A stretch of 51,150 nucleotides of DNA from an uncultured Bacteroidales bacterium (GTDB lineage: Bacteria; Bacteroidota; Bacteroidia; Bacteroidales; UBA932), in NCBI GenBank assembly GCA_905233345.1, contig CAJODQ010000019.1, forward strand, positions 1 to 51,150, read 5' to 3'. The position numbers and the translations under genes were made by a program. Below the pieces are notes generated by a model. That model saw nothing but the letters and a program-made list of their open reading frames with translations, did not search any database and was not told the origin of the DNA. Positions 8,379 through 17,687 of this stretch are shown one piece after another (the first letter of the stretch is position 1; the number at the start of each line of letters is the position of its first letter).

Positions 8379-11300
8379 ATGAAACGATTCCTGATACTCG
8401 TGGCAGCAAGCTTCCTCTTGTTCGCCTGCGAAAAGGAGGAAAAGGTCTCCTTCCAAGTGACGGACCTGCAGGTCGACTACATGACCACGCCGCTGGGCAT
8501 CGACACCCCGGCGCCGCGCTTCAGCTGGAAGATGCAGAGCGAGGGCTACGGCCAGCGCCAGGCGGCATACCGGATTACGGTGCTCGAGTCGGACAGCGGC
8601 ACACCGGTGTATGATTCCGAAAGCTGCTTGTCGGACGTTTCGGTGGGCGTGGTGTATCGAGGCGCTCCTTTGAAGCCCTGCACCCGCTACGACTGGACCG
8701 TGGAAGTGACCAATGCGGACAATCAGGTACAGTCGGCCTCTTCCTGGTTTGAGACTGGCCTGATGGACAGCGGCTGGTCGGGCGCCCAATGGATTACGAG
8801 CGGACAGCCGCATTTCTCGAAATACCGCGCCAGCTTTGTGCTGGACTACGACGTGACGCTGCCCGCCGGCAGTACCGAGGCCGATCTGTTGATGGGCTGG
8901 CTCGATCCGGAACACTATGTCCGGGTGCAGCTGCTGCGGGGTGCGTCGAATCTGGGTTTTGCGATCCGCCATCCCGGTCCCGAGGGTCCGGTGACGGATT
9001 TTGAAACGGCGGTGAAGGGCGTTTCGGACGCTACAGCCGTTGAGGCCCGGCACCATGTGCAATTGCGGGTCGTGGCGATGGACTATGCCAAAGGCTACAA
9101 GATCTGGCCCTCCGTGGACAGCAGCCTCCTCGTGAAGGAACCCGTGGTCGTGGAATTGTTCCCGGGCCAGGAATGGCAGCCTTACTGCCGCTTCAACCAG
9201 GTCGGCTTCGACCAGCCCGACGGCAGTCCGGCCACTTTCTCGAACCTGACCGTGACGGAGCAGGCCTGGGGAACGACCCTCTACCACAGCGATGCAGTCT
9301 ATGCCGTGGCTGGTGGCGAGCAGAAGATCATATCTCCGGCGGACGAAAGCGGGGCCCCGATGTTCCGCCGCACCATCGAGCTCAAGAAGACCCTGAAGTC
9401 AGCCCGGCTGTATACCACGGCGCGGGGCATCTATGAATATGCCGTCAATGGCGAGCGGCTGGGCGGCGACTGGTTCAATCCCGGATCGACCGACTACCGC
9501 TTCCGCCTGCTCTACAATACCTACGACATTACCCCGCTGCTCAGGCACGGGCACAATACCGTGGGCGCCATGCTGGGTGCGGGCTGGTACAGCGACTTCA
9601 CAGGCTATGCCACCGCATGGCAGGACCAGTACGGCACCGAACTGTCCCTGCTGGCGAAGATCGTGCTGACCTATGCCGACGGCAGCCGGGAGGTGATCGT
9701 TTCCGATGGGGAATGGAAGGCTTTCAACGGAGGCCCGATTACCAGCGATAGCTTCCAGAATGGCGAGGACTACGACGCCCGCCGGGAATGTGTGGGCTGG
9801 AGCGATGCCCGCTTCTCTGACGAGGGCTGGTCCGCCGCCAGTGTGGCGGAACCGCCGGCCCCAGAGGTCCAGATTCAGTATTACATCGGTTCTCCCGTCC
9901 GCAACCACCTCGTCCTGAAGGCCGTTTCGGTGTCGGAACCGCTGCCTGGTGTCTTCGTCTACGACATGGGCCAGAACATGGTGGGTGTGCCGCGTATCCA
10001 TCTGCAGGGGAACAGCGGCCAGGAAATCACCTTCCGCTACGGCGAGATGATCTATCCCGAGCAGGTGCCGGAAGACCCGCTTCCGCCGCTGACCGCCGAA
10101 GTCTATGCGGCGCGCAAGGGACAGGTCTACAATGAGAACTACCGCGGTGCACTGGCTACCGACCGCTACATCTGCCAGGGTAGCCATACCGAGGTGTTCC
10201 AGCCGCACTTTACTTTCCACGGCTTCCGCTACATTGAGATCCACGGTCTGGACCGGGCCCTGCCGCTCGATCAGGTGGAAGGCCTCGTCCTTGAATCCGT
10301 GGGCGCACAGACCAGCAGCTTCGAAACCTCCAACGCCGATGTGAACCGCCTCTACGAGAACATTGTCTGGGGCCAGCGTGGCAACTTCCTCTCGATCCCG
10401 ACCGACTGCCCGCAGCGCGACGAGCGTCTGGGCTGGATGGGCGATGCGCAGGTTTTCGTTCGCGCCGCCACCTACAACATGCAGGTCGATCCCTTCTTTA
10501 CGCGCTGGTTCCACTCGCTGCGCGACAGCCAGGCCGAGGACGGCAGTTATCCCGATTTCGTGCCGTACGTCGGCATCCCGCCTTATGGCGCGCCGAAAGG
10601 CAGGGGTGCGATGGGCTGGATGGAAGCCGGCATCATCATCCCCTGGCAGCTCTATCTGCAGTATGGCGACAGCCAGTTCATCCGCGAGCATTATCCTTCG
10701 ATGGTGGCCTACATGGATTTCCTGCAGCACCGGGCCGTGAAAGACATCCAGCCCGGCAGCGGCTACGGCGACTGGGTGGCGGTGGAGCACACCAACACGC
10801 CGCTCACCAACACGGCTTACTACGCCTACGATGCGCTGCTGATGAGCAAGATGGCCGAAGCCATCGGAAAATACGCTGATGCAGAGCGCTACCAGTCGCT
10901 CTATGAGCGGATCAAAGCGGCCTTCAACCGCGAATTCGTGGGCCCCGACGGCATCACGAAAGAATCGAAGCACGTGCCGCCGTATCACGAATGGATCGCC
11001 GGTGGCGCTGACGCCTCGTTCACAGCCAATACCCAGACGTCCTATGTCGTGCCGCTCCAGGCCGACCTTTTCGACGAACACCACAAGCCGCTGGCCGTCC
11101 AGAACCTGGTGGACAACGTGGCGGCCCATGGCTACCGGCTCACCACCGGCTTCATCGGAACGCCCTACCTGAACCTTGTGCTCTCGCAGAACGGCTTCGA
11201 CGAAGTGGCCTACCAACTCTTCGAGCAGACGGACTATCCTTCGTGGCTCTATCCCGTGCTGCAGGGTGCCACTACCATGTGGGAGCGCTGGAACTCCTAT

Positions 11301-11717
11301 ACCATCAAGCGAGGTTTCGGTCCCGTGGACATGAACTCCTTCAACCACTATTCCTTCGGCGCCATTGAGGAATGGATGTTTTCCTACATGCTGGGCATAC
11401 GGCCCGTGGAGAGCGATCCGGGCTACCACAGCTTCATCCTGGAGCCGCGTCCCGGCGGAACGATCCGTTATGCACGCGGATCCTACGACACGGTGTATGG
11501 CCGCATTGAGAGCAGCTGGCACTGGCTCGAGGGCGACGACGGTGTGGAATATGAATTTGTGATTCCGACCAATACGAGCGCCCGGCTGCAGCTACCCGCC
11601 TCGGAAGGTGTCTATTGCGAGGTGGTCGAAGGCGGTGAATTTGCCGAAGTGTTGGGCGAGGAGGGCAGCGGTGGCTACCTGCTCCCGTCCGGCCATTATG
11701 TATTCAGGGTCAGATAG
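8379..11717 (+). CDS. Alpha-L-rhamnosidase, GH78, lipoprotein
   Basis: A 1112-residue surface or periplasmic lipoprotein (lipobox LLFAC, Cys17) that should release L-rhamnose from rhamnogalacturonan, flavonoid glycosides or similar. Order: Fn3-like N-domain (TDLQVDYMTTPLGIDTPAPRFSW), jelly-roll domains, then the (alpha/alpha)6 catalytic barrel with DCPQRDERLGWMGDAQ (Asp681/Glu682, general acid region) and TTMWERWNSY (Glu969, probable base), and a C-terminal beta domain. Length is typical for multi-domain GH78. No SusC/SusD or sugar sensor lies next to it. Its stop is only 1 nt from the ATG of the sensor phosphatase gene. Confidence 0.94.
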   Translation: MKRFLILVAASFLLFACEKEEKVSFQVTDLQVDYMTTPLGIDTPAPRFSWKMQSEGYGQRQAAYRITVLESDSGTPVYDSESCLSDVSVGVVYRGAPLKPCTRYDWTVEVTNADNQVQSASSWFETGLMDSGWSGAQWITSGQPHFSKYRASFVLDYDVTLPAGSTEADLLMGWLDPEHYVRVQLLRGASNLGFAIRHPGPEGPVTDFETAVKGVSDATAVEARHHVQLRVVAMDYAKGYKIWPSVDSSLLVKEPVVVELFPGQEWQPYCRFNQVGFDQPDGSPATFSNLTVTEQAWGTTLYHSDAVYAVAGGEQKIISPADESGAPMFRRTIELKKTLKSARLYTTARGIYEYAVNGERLGGDWFNPGSTDYRFRLLYNTYDITPLLRHGHNTVGAMLGAGWYSDFTGYATAWQDQYGTELSLLAKIVLTYADGSREVIVSDGEWKAFNGGPITSDSFQNGEDYDARRECVGWSDARFSDEGWSAASVAEPPAPEVQIQYYIGSPVRNHLVLKAVSVSEPLPGVFVYDMGQNMVGVPRIHLQGNSGQEITFRYGEMIYPEQVPEDPLPPLTAEVYAARKGQVYNENYRGALATDRYICQGSHTEVFQPHFTFHGFRYIEIHGLDRALPLDQVEGLVLESVGAQTSSFETSNADVNRLYENIVWGQRGNFLSIPTDCPQRDERLGWMGDAQVFVRAATYNMQVDPFFTRWFHSLRDSQAEDGSYPDFVPYVGIPPYGAPKGRGAMGWMEAGIIIPWQLYLQYGDSQFIREHYPSMVAYMDFLQHRAVKDIQPGSGYGDWVAVEHTNTPLTNTAYYAYDALLMSKMAEAIGKYADAERYQSLYERIKAAFNREFVGPDGITKESKHVPPYHEWIAGGADASFTANTQTSYVVPLQADLFDEHHKPLAVQNLVDNVAAHGYRLTTGFIGTPYLNLVLSQNGFDEVAYQLFEQTDYPSWLYPVLQGATTMWERWNSYTIKRGFGPVDMNSFNHYSFGAIEEWMFSYMLGIRPVESDPGYHSFILEPRPGGTIRYARGSYDTVYGRIESSWHWLEGDDGVEYEFVIPTNTSARLQLPASEGVYCEVVEGGEFAEVLGEEGSGGYLLPSGHYVFRVR

Positions 11718-11718
11718 T

Positions 11719-13653
11719 ATGTTTCAAAAATTGAAAAACAAGGTAATCGGCCATTCGCTGTCCTCTCGGATCAGCTTATGGGTCGTGCTGGCTGCCGCCC
11801 TGCTGCTGGCCATTCTGATCGGTCAGCTCTGGATGGGTTGGTCCCGTTCCATCCGCCTGGAACTGGAGAAAGACTCCATGCAGGTGCTCGACAACACAGT
11901 CCTGCGTGTCAACGGCTTCCTGGAAGATGCCGAAGTGGCGGCCGACAATGCGATCTGGATCATCGAGCGGGATATCGACCAAGCCGATGAGATGGTGCGC
12001 TATGCCCAGGAAATCATTCGCAACAATTCCGTCCTGAACGGTTGTTCCATCTCTTTCGAGCCATATTTCTATCCCCAAAAAGGAAAGTATTATTCCATCT
12101 TCGCTTATCAGAATGCAGACGGTCAGGTTTCGTGGGAACAGGAAGGCAAGCCGGATTATGAATATTTCAATTGGGAATGGTATCAGCTGCCGAAATACTA
12201 CAAGCGTCCCGTTTGGACCGAACCTTATTCCGACCTGTCCGCCGATGACTATCCGGACATGGATACGGTGCTGGTTTCGTATTGCTGCCCCCTCTACGCC
12301 AAAGATAAGAGCTATGCCGGTTCGCTGTCGGTCGACATCTCCCTGAAAGTGCTGTCACAGGTCCTTCAGGACGTGCAGCCCTATCCGCATTCTTCGTGCA
12401 TCATGATCGGGAACGACGGTTCCTATCTGGTGCATCCCGACGCCGACAAACTCGTGTATGACAATTTCTTTACCGAGGAGCCGGATAATCCGGACATGTA
12501 TAAGCTTGGGCAGGCAATGGTACGGGGAGAGACGGGCATGCGCGAGCTGAGCATCAAAGGCAACCGTTCCTTCGTGTTTTTCAAGCCCCTGCAGACGACG
12601 GGCTGGAGCGTGGCCATCATCTGCCCCGAAAAAGACATTTTCGGTAATTTCTACCGGATTCGCGCGGTCATGACCCTCAATGTCCTCTTGTCCCTGCTGG
12701 TCATGTTCGTCGTGTTCGGCTGGCTGATCCGCAAGCAGATCGCCCCGCTGTCCGAACTGGCGAGCGAAGCCGACTACATTGCTTCCGGCAATTTCGCGCA
12801 TCCTTTGCGGGAAACCGCGCGCCAGGATGAGATCGGTCTCCTGAACCAGTCGTTCCGCAACATGCAGGCGTCGCTCATCCGGCACATCCGGGACCTGACG
12901 GCAGCCACGGCTTCGCGCGAGCGCATGGAACGGGAACTTCAGATCGCCCGCAACATCCAGATGGGCATGGTGCCGCACGATTTCCCCACCCGGGATGATC
13001 TGGACTTGTACGCCTCGATGACGGCGGCCCGTGAAGTGGGCGGTGACCTTTACGACTTCTTCATCCAGAACGACAAGCTCTATGTCTGCATCGGCGACGT
13101 GAGCGGCAAGGGTATTCCGGCCAGTTTGATCATGGCGGTGACCCGCGGCATGTTCCGCATCCTGGCCCGCCAGGATCTCTCGCCGGCTGAAATCGCCTGT
13201 GGCATCAACAATACGCTTTCTGAAGAAAACGAAGAGATGCTTTTCGTGACCATGTTCTTTGCCTCCCTCGACCTGAAGACCGGGGTCATGGAGTTCTGCA
13301 ACTGCGGGCACAACGCGCCCGTCCTGCTGACCTGTGACGGAAAGGCACCGAACTTCGTGGACTGCAAGCCCAACATGGTCGTCGGCGTGATGCCGGGCTT
13401 TGCCTTTGAAGGACAGCGTATCGACGATATGCGCGGCAAGGCGCTCTTCCTCTATACGGACGGCCTGAACGAGGCGGAGAACGCCGCCCATGAGCAGTTT
13501 GGCAACGATGCGATGCTGGCCGAACTGGGCCGCTTGCCGTTCAAGGATGCCCGTACGCTGGTCGAACAGGTAAAAGCGGCGGTGGCTGTCCATGTCAACG
13601 GCGCCGAACCCAGCGACGACCTGACGATGTGCTGCTTCAAGTTCAACGCTTAA
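11719..13653 (+). CDS. Membrane sensor PP2C/SpoIIE phosphatase with HAMP domain
   Basis: A 644-residue signalling protein. One membrane span near residues 15-40 is followed by an extracytoplasmic sensor of about 270 residues with Cache features (SYCCPLYAKDKSYAGSLSVDIS, NDGSYLVHPD), a second span (NVLLSLLVMFVVFGWLI), a HAMP segment and a SpoIIE-type Ser/Thr phosphatase. Phosphatase metal motifs are AREVGGDLYDFF, IGDVSGKGIPASL, LYTDGLNEAEN and DDLTMCCF. Such enzymes usually dephosphorylate anti-sigma antagonists after sensing an extracellular ligand. No partner kinase or STAS gene is seen here. ATG 11719 is chosen because it directly follows the rhamnosidase stop; the longer frame overlaps that gene. 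Confidence 0.92.
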   Translation: MFQKLKNKVIGHSLSSRISLWVVLAAALLLAILIGQLWMGWSRSIRLELEKDSMQVLDNTVLRVNGFLEDAEVAADNAIWIIERDIDQADEMVRYAQEIIRNNSVLNGCSISFEPYFYPQKGKYYSIFAYQNADGQVSWEQEGKPDYEYFNWEWYQLPKYYKRPVWTEPYSDLSADDYPDMDTVLVSYCCPLYAKDKSYAGSLSVDISLKVLSQVLQDVQPYPHSSCIMIGNDGSYLVHPDADKLVYDNFFTEEPDNPDMYKLGQAMVRGETGMRELSIKGNRSFVFFKPLQTTGWSVAIICPEKDIFGNFYRIRAVMTLNVLLSLLVMFVVFGWLIRKQIAPLSELASEADYIASGNFAHPLRETARQDEIGLLNQSFRNMQASLIRHIRDLTAATASRERMERELQIARNIQMGMVPHDFPTRDDLDLYASMTAAREVGGDLYDFFIQNDKLYVCIGDVSGKGIPASLIMAVTRGMFRILARQDLSPAEIACGINNTLSEENEEMLFVTMFFASLDLKTGVMEFCNCGHNAPVLLTCDGKAPNFVDCKPNMVVGVMPGFAFEGQRIDDMRGKALFLYTDGLNEAENAAHEQFGNDAMLAELGRLPFKDARTLVEQVKAAVAVHVNGAEPSDDLTMCCFKFNA

Positions 13654-13664
13654 CCTTTGCGCCC

Positions 13665-14981
13665 ATGGATACGTTAACCCTGATCCTGCTGATCTCGATT
13701 CCGGTGGCCGTCGCCCTGGCGGTGATCTTCACCCGCGCGCTGACCCGGGCCTCCCTGCTGGCGGCCCAGGCCCGCCTGGAGTCAGACCTGGAAAATGCCC
13801 GGAAAGACGTGGTGGATGCGGAAAAGGCCAAGGATGCGGTGATCGAGGCCCGCGACCGGGCCCACGAAGAAGCCATGAAGGCCATGAAGCAGCAGTTCGA
13901 CGAGGCGATGGCCCAGATGAAAGACCAGGTCCGCCTGGCGACCGACGAACTGCTCAAGGCCCGGCAGCAGGAGTTCAAGGCTTCCAGCAGCGAGGCCCTC
14001 GGCACGCTCCTCAATCCGGTCAAGGAAAAAATGGATGAGCTCCGCAAGGAGATGCTTGCCAACAGCGACGTGCACAAGACGGCCCAGAGCGCCATCAAGA
14101 GCGATGTTGAATCGCTGATGAAATACACGGGCCGCGTGGCGCGGAGTTCCGACCAGTTGGCCGCTGCGTTCAAGTACGGCAACAAGTTGCAGGGGACCTG
14201 GGGGGAGACCATCCTCGAAGAGCTCCTCTCCTCGCAGGGCCTGACCAAGGGCGTCCATTTCGATGTCCAGCCCACCATCACCGATGCCGACGGCCACACG
14301 GTCCACAACGAGGATGGCTCCGTCCTGCGCCCCGATGTGATCATCCATCTGGATCGCCGGCGCGAGGTGATCGTCGATGCCAAGACCTCGCTGGCCGATT
14401 ACGTGAACTACGTCAACGCCGAAAACGAAGAAGACCGCGCCCGCTACCTGCGCGCCCACATCGAGAGCATCCGCAAACATGTGAAAGAACTGGCCCGGAA
14501 AGACTACGCTTCCTATATCCAGCCGCCGAAGATGTCTGCCGGCTACGTCATCATGTTCGTGCCCAACATGGGCGCCCTCTGGACGGCACTCAACCAGGAG
14601 CCCGATCTCTGGCGTTGGGCGGCCGACCAGAATGTCTATATCGCGGACGAACAGTCGCTCTATGGCGCCATCCGCATCGTCCAGCTTACTTGGACCCAGG
14701 TGCAGCAGGCCGAGAACCATGAGAAGGTCTATGCCCTGGCGGGCGAGATGATGGATCGTGTCGACAAATTCCTCTCGTCCTACGAGTCGGTGGGCAAGTC
14801 GCTGGAGAATGCCATGAAGGCCTACGGCGAAGCCGGCAAGAAGCTGGCGCCGAACGGCCAAAGCATCACCACGACGGCCATCAAGCTGGCCAAGATGGGT
14901 GCCCGCAAAGGCAAACAGATAGAAAAAGCCCTCCTCGATGTCGATGAAATCGGCGCACTCGAAGAGGGCGATAGGGAATAG
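13665..14981 (+). CDS. rmuC: DNA recombination protein RmuC
   Basis: A 438-residue protein with one N-terminal membrane anchor (LTLILLISIPVAVALAVIF), a long charged coiled coil (about residues 35-130) and the RmuC nuclease-like domain: KYGNKLQGTWGETILEELLSSQGL, RPDVIIHLDRRREVIVDAKTSLADYVNY, then IMFVPNMGALWTAL. RmuC limits inversions at repeats in E. coli; the mechanism is not settled. The start is ATG 13665, 11 nt after the phosphatase stop. It is the last gene of the forward run and converges on htpG with 20 bp between the ends. Confidence 0.93.
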   Translation: MDTLTLILLISIPVAVALAVIFTRALTRASLLAAQARLESDLENARKDVVDAEKAKDAVIEARDRAHEEAMKAMKQQFDEAMAQMKDQVRLATDELLKARQQEFKASSSEALGTLLNPVKEKMDELRKEMLANSDVHKTAQSAIKSDVESLMKYTGRVARSSDQLAAAFKYGNKLQGTWGETILEELLSSQGLTKGVHFDVQPTITDADGHTVHNEDGSVLRPDVIIHLDRRREVIVDAKTSLADYVNYVNAENEEDRARYLRAHIESIRKHVKELARKDYASYIQPPKMSAGYVIMFVPNMGALWTALNQEPDLWRWAADQNVYIADEQSLYGAIRIVQLTWTQVQQAENHEKVYALAGEMMDRVDKFLSSYESVGKSLENAMKAYGEAGKKLAPNGQSITTTAIKLAKMGARKGKQIEKALLDVDEIGALEEGDRE

Positions 14982-15001
14982 CCGCTACGCTATCAGTCTT
15001 T

Positions 15002-16867
15002 TTAACTCAGAAGGTCCTCGCTGCGCTTGATGAAGTCGGCGAGGGCTTTTCCTTTCAGCATGCCGTTTGACAGCAGCGCGAGGTCCGTAGCCTGTTTGAG
15101 CAGCGTGTTGTCGGCCGTCAGGGCCTTGACACCCGTTTCGCCCAGGATCTTCTGGATGACTGGGTTCTCGGCGTTGACCGTGATGTTGTAGCTGTCCGGC
15201 AGTTCACCGTAGAAGTTCATGCCGCCGCCGAGAGCCGCCATGTCGCGGTACCGGCGCATAAATTCGCTCTGCGTGATCAGGATCGGGGCCGCTTCCGCGC
15301 CCAGGTTCTCCACCTTCACTTCGTATTTGTTTTCCTTCGGCAGAATCTCCTCGAAGACACCGCTCACGTACTTGGCATCCTCTTCCGAGATCTCGAATTT
15401 CGCCCGTTCGTCCTTTTCCACGAGCCGGTCGATGGCCTCGGCGTCCACCCGCTTGAACGTGGCATCTTTCAGCTTGGTTTCCAGCAGGTTCACGAAGTGC
15501 GCGTCGAGCGGGCAGTCGAAGACCAGCACGTCGAAGCCCTTGGCCTTGGCGGCTTCGATCTGCGGATACTGGGCCACCGGGTCGGTGCAGTAGAGGTAGA
15601 CGACCTTCTTGTCCTTGTTGGTCTGGGCCTCTTTGATCTTCTCACCGTATTCTTCATAATTGAAGTAAGCGCCCTCCGTGTTCTTCAGCAGGGCGAACTT
15701 CAGCGCGCGCTCGCAGAACTTCTCGTCGGTGAGCATGCCGTATTCGATGAAGAGCTTCAGATTGTCCCATTTCTGCTCGAATTCCTCTTTCTTGTTCTTC
15801 GCGATTTCTTCGAGGCGGTCGGCCACCTTCTTCGTAATATAGGTGGAGATCTTCTTCACGTTGGCGTCTTCCTGCAGGTAGCTGCGCGACACGTTGAGCG
15901 GGATGTCGGGCGAGTCGATGACGCCATGGAGCAGGGTCAGGAACTCCGGCACAATGTTCTCCACGGAGTCCGTGACGAACATCTGGTTGCAGTAAAGCTG
16001 GATCTTGTTGCGGGTGACTTCCAGCCGGTCCTTGATCTTGGGGAAGTACAGGATGCCCGTCAGGTTGAAAGGATAGTCGACATTGAGGTGTATGTGGAAG
16101 AGGGGATCCTCCTGCATCGGATAGAGCTTGTTGTAGAAGGTCAGGTAGTCCTCGTCCTTGAGCTCGCTGGGCTTGCGGGTCCATAGGGGCTCGGTGTCGT
16201 TGATGATGTTGTCCTTGTCGGTATCGACGTACTTGCCGTCCTTCCACTCTTTCTGCTTGCCCAGGCAGATGGGCACGGGCATGAACTTGCAGTACTTGTT
16301 CAGCAGGGCGCCGACTTTCGCCTCGCTGGCGAACTCTTCGCTGTCCGCGTCGAGGAAGAGGGTGATGGTGGTGCCCCGATCCGCTTTCTTGCTGGCGGTC
16401 ATAGTGAAGTCCGGTTCACCCTGGCACTCCCATTTCACGGCATTGGCGCCTTCCTGCCACGAGAGGGTCTCGATGCGCACTTTCTGCGACACCATGAAGG
16501 CGGAATAGAAGCCCAGGCCGAAATGGCCGATGATGCTGCCTGCCTTGTCTTTGTATTTCTCCAGGAACTCGCCGGCCGAGGAGAAGGCAATCTGGTTGAT
16601 ATACTTGTCCACCTCTTCTTCGGTCATGCCGATGCCGCGGTCGGTGATGGTGATGGTCTTGGCCTTGTCGTCCACGTCCACGCGGATGGTCAGGTCGCCG
16701 AGTTCGCCCTTGAATTCGCCGGTTCCTGCGAGGGCTTTCAGCTTCTGCGTGGCATCGACGGCGTTCGCTACGAGCTCGCGCATGAAGATGTCATGGTCAG
16801 AATACAAGAATTTTTTGATGACCGGAAAGATATTTTCCGTGGTCACGCCAATTTTACCTTTTGTCAT
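15002..16867 (-). CDS. htpG: Molecular chaperone HtpG (Hsp90)
   Basis: A 621-residue cytosolic Hsp90, about the length of the E. coli protein. The N-terminal GHKL ATPase domain has ELVANAVDATQKL, ITDRGIGMT and IGHFGLGFYSAFMVS; the middle domain has the catalytic-loop Arg in LNVSRSYLQED; the C-terminal dimerisation domain is present. It stands alone on the minus strand. Its upstream region (16868-17110, 243 bp, shared with the divergent fimbrial operon) has no clear TAnnTTTG box on this strand; it contains T-rich tracts and a small palindrome at 16925-16937. Confidence 0.97.
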   Translation of the reverse strand: MTKGKIGVTTENIFPVIKKFLYSDHDIFMRELVANAVDATQKLKALAGTGEFKGELGDLTIRVDVDDKAKTITITDRGIGMTEEEVDKYINQIAFSSAGEFLEKYKDKAGSIIGHFGLGFYSAFMVSQKVRIETLSWQEGANAVKWECQGEPDFTMTASKKADRGTTITLFLDADSEEFASEAKVGALLNKYCKFMPVPICLGKQKEWKDGKYVDTDKDNIINDTEPLWTRKPSELKDEDYLTFYNKLYPMQEDPLFHIHLNVDYPFNLTGILYFPKIKDRLEVTRNKIQLYCNQMFVTDSVENIVPEFLTLLHGVIDSPDIPLNVSRSYLQEDANVKKISTYITKKVADRLEEIAKNKKEEFEQKWDNLKLFIEYGMLTDEKFCERALKFALLKNTEGAYFNYEEYGEKIKEAQTNKDKKVVYLYCTDPVAQYPQIEAAKAKGFDVLVFDCPLDAHFVNLLETKLKDATFKRVDAEAIDRLVEKDERAKFEISEEDAKYVSGVFEEILPKENKYEVKVENLGAEAAPILITQSEFMRRYRDMAALGGGMNFYGELPDSYNITVNAENPVIQKILGETGVKALTADNTLLKQATDLALLSNGMLKGKALADFIKRSEDLLS

Positions 16868-17079
16868 AGTATCGTATTTTAATATTTTTCGTTTCCGGCC
16901 GGTGTAAAATCAAAAAAGATACCAGCGCCCGGGGCGCGACATTTTGTCAGTTATTTGTAAAATGGCTTTTCCCAAGCCCTTTTCGCCCCGTCAAATCTGC
17001 ATTTTTCCGCACTTTCCCGACATGCTGAAAACTTTGACCAGATAAGCGATCCGAGTTTTTTTTTCGAAATGGGCCGCGC

Positions 17080-17087
17080 TAGTTTTG
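17080..17087 (+). promoter_or_regulatory. -7 box TAGTTTTG of the fimbrial operon
   Basis: TAnnTTTG match, 23 nt before the ATG at 17111. The place of a -33 element is taken by a run of nine T residues (17056-17064). It is the only candidate promoter seen before the fimbrial genes, apart from the AT-rich leader at 26248-26301. Confidence 0.45.
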
Positions 17088-17110
17088 CCTTCCCAAAACA
17101 CACGAGGCTT

Positions 17111-17687
17111 ATGAAACGATTTCTACTTCCAGCCCTTTGCCTGTTGCTGGCCGCTCCTTTGTCTGCGCAGGTTTTTTCCCTTTCCACGAATCTGCTGGAC
17201 TGGGCAAACCTCGGGACGGTCAATGCGCAGGCAGGGCTTTCTTTCAGCCGGCATTTCTCCCTGCATGCCGGCGCGCGTTACAACAACTGGAACTTCGGTT
17301 CCGCTGAAAAAGAGACCGCGTTCCAGAATCGCGCCCGCACGGCCTCCCTGGGCCTGCGTTACTGGCCCTGGAACGTCTATTCCTCCTGGTGGGTGAGCGC
17401 CCGCGCCCAGGTGGAAGAATACAACCGCGGTGGTCTGCTCAAGCGCCCGCTGACCGAAGAGGGTGTGGCGGCCGGCCTGGGCCTGGGCTTCGGTTACAGC
17501 CGCATGCTCGCCCGATCTCGATCTGGGCCTGGGCGGCTGGTTCGGCAAGGCCTGGTACACGCAGTACCGTTGCCCGCGCTGCGGTCGCTTCGTCAGTCGT
17601 GACGACGGTACGCCCGTGCGCGATGCGACGCGCTGGTTTGCGCTGCCATCCAATGAGTTACAAATATCCATCAGCTATGTTTTCTAA
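17111..17687 (+). pseudogene. DUF3575 protein of the fimbrial locus, frameshifted
   Basis: DUF3575 proteins are about 190-residue, beta-barrel-like outer-membrane proteins that head many Bacteroidales fimbrial operons. The first part (signal peptide, then VFSLSTNLLDWANLGTVNAQ, ARYNNWNFGS, LRYWPWNVYSSWWV, EEGVAAGLGLGFGYSRML) is in frame with ATG 17111. The family continues in the +1 frame: DLDLGLGGWFGKAWYTQYRCPRCG to PSNELQISISYVF, stop 17685-17687. The break lies at about 17511-17516, in a CCC run followed by a GATCTC/GATCTG repeat. The span is 577 nt (3n+1), so one base too many restores a 191-residue protein. A real mutation or an assembly error are both possible. The 3' end overlaps the next gene by 11 nt. 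Confidence 0.75.

Noticed and set aside
9399..11522. A 707-codon open frame on the minus strand inside the GH78 gene
   Set aside because: It is antisense to a clear rhamnosidase, has no family motifs and is of the kind that high GC with strong third-position bias produces.
16925..16937. GC-rich palindrome in the htpG upstream region as a heat-shock (CIRCE-like) operator
   Set aside because: Arms are only 6 bp with a 1-nt spacer; a CIRCE element needs 9-bp arms of a set sequence with a 9-nt gap.
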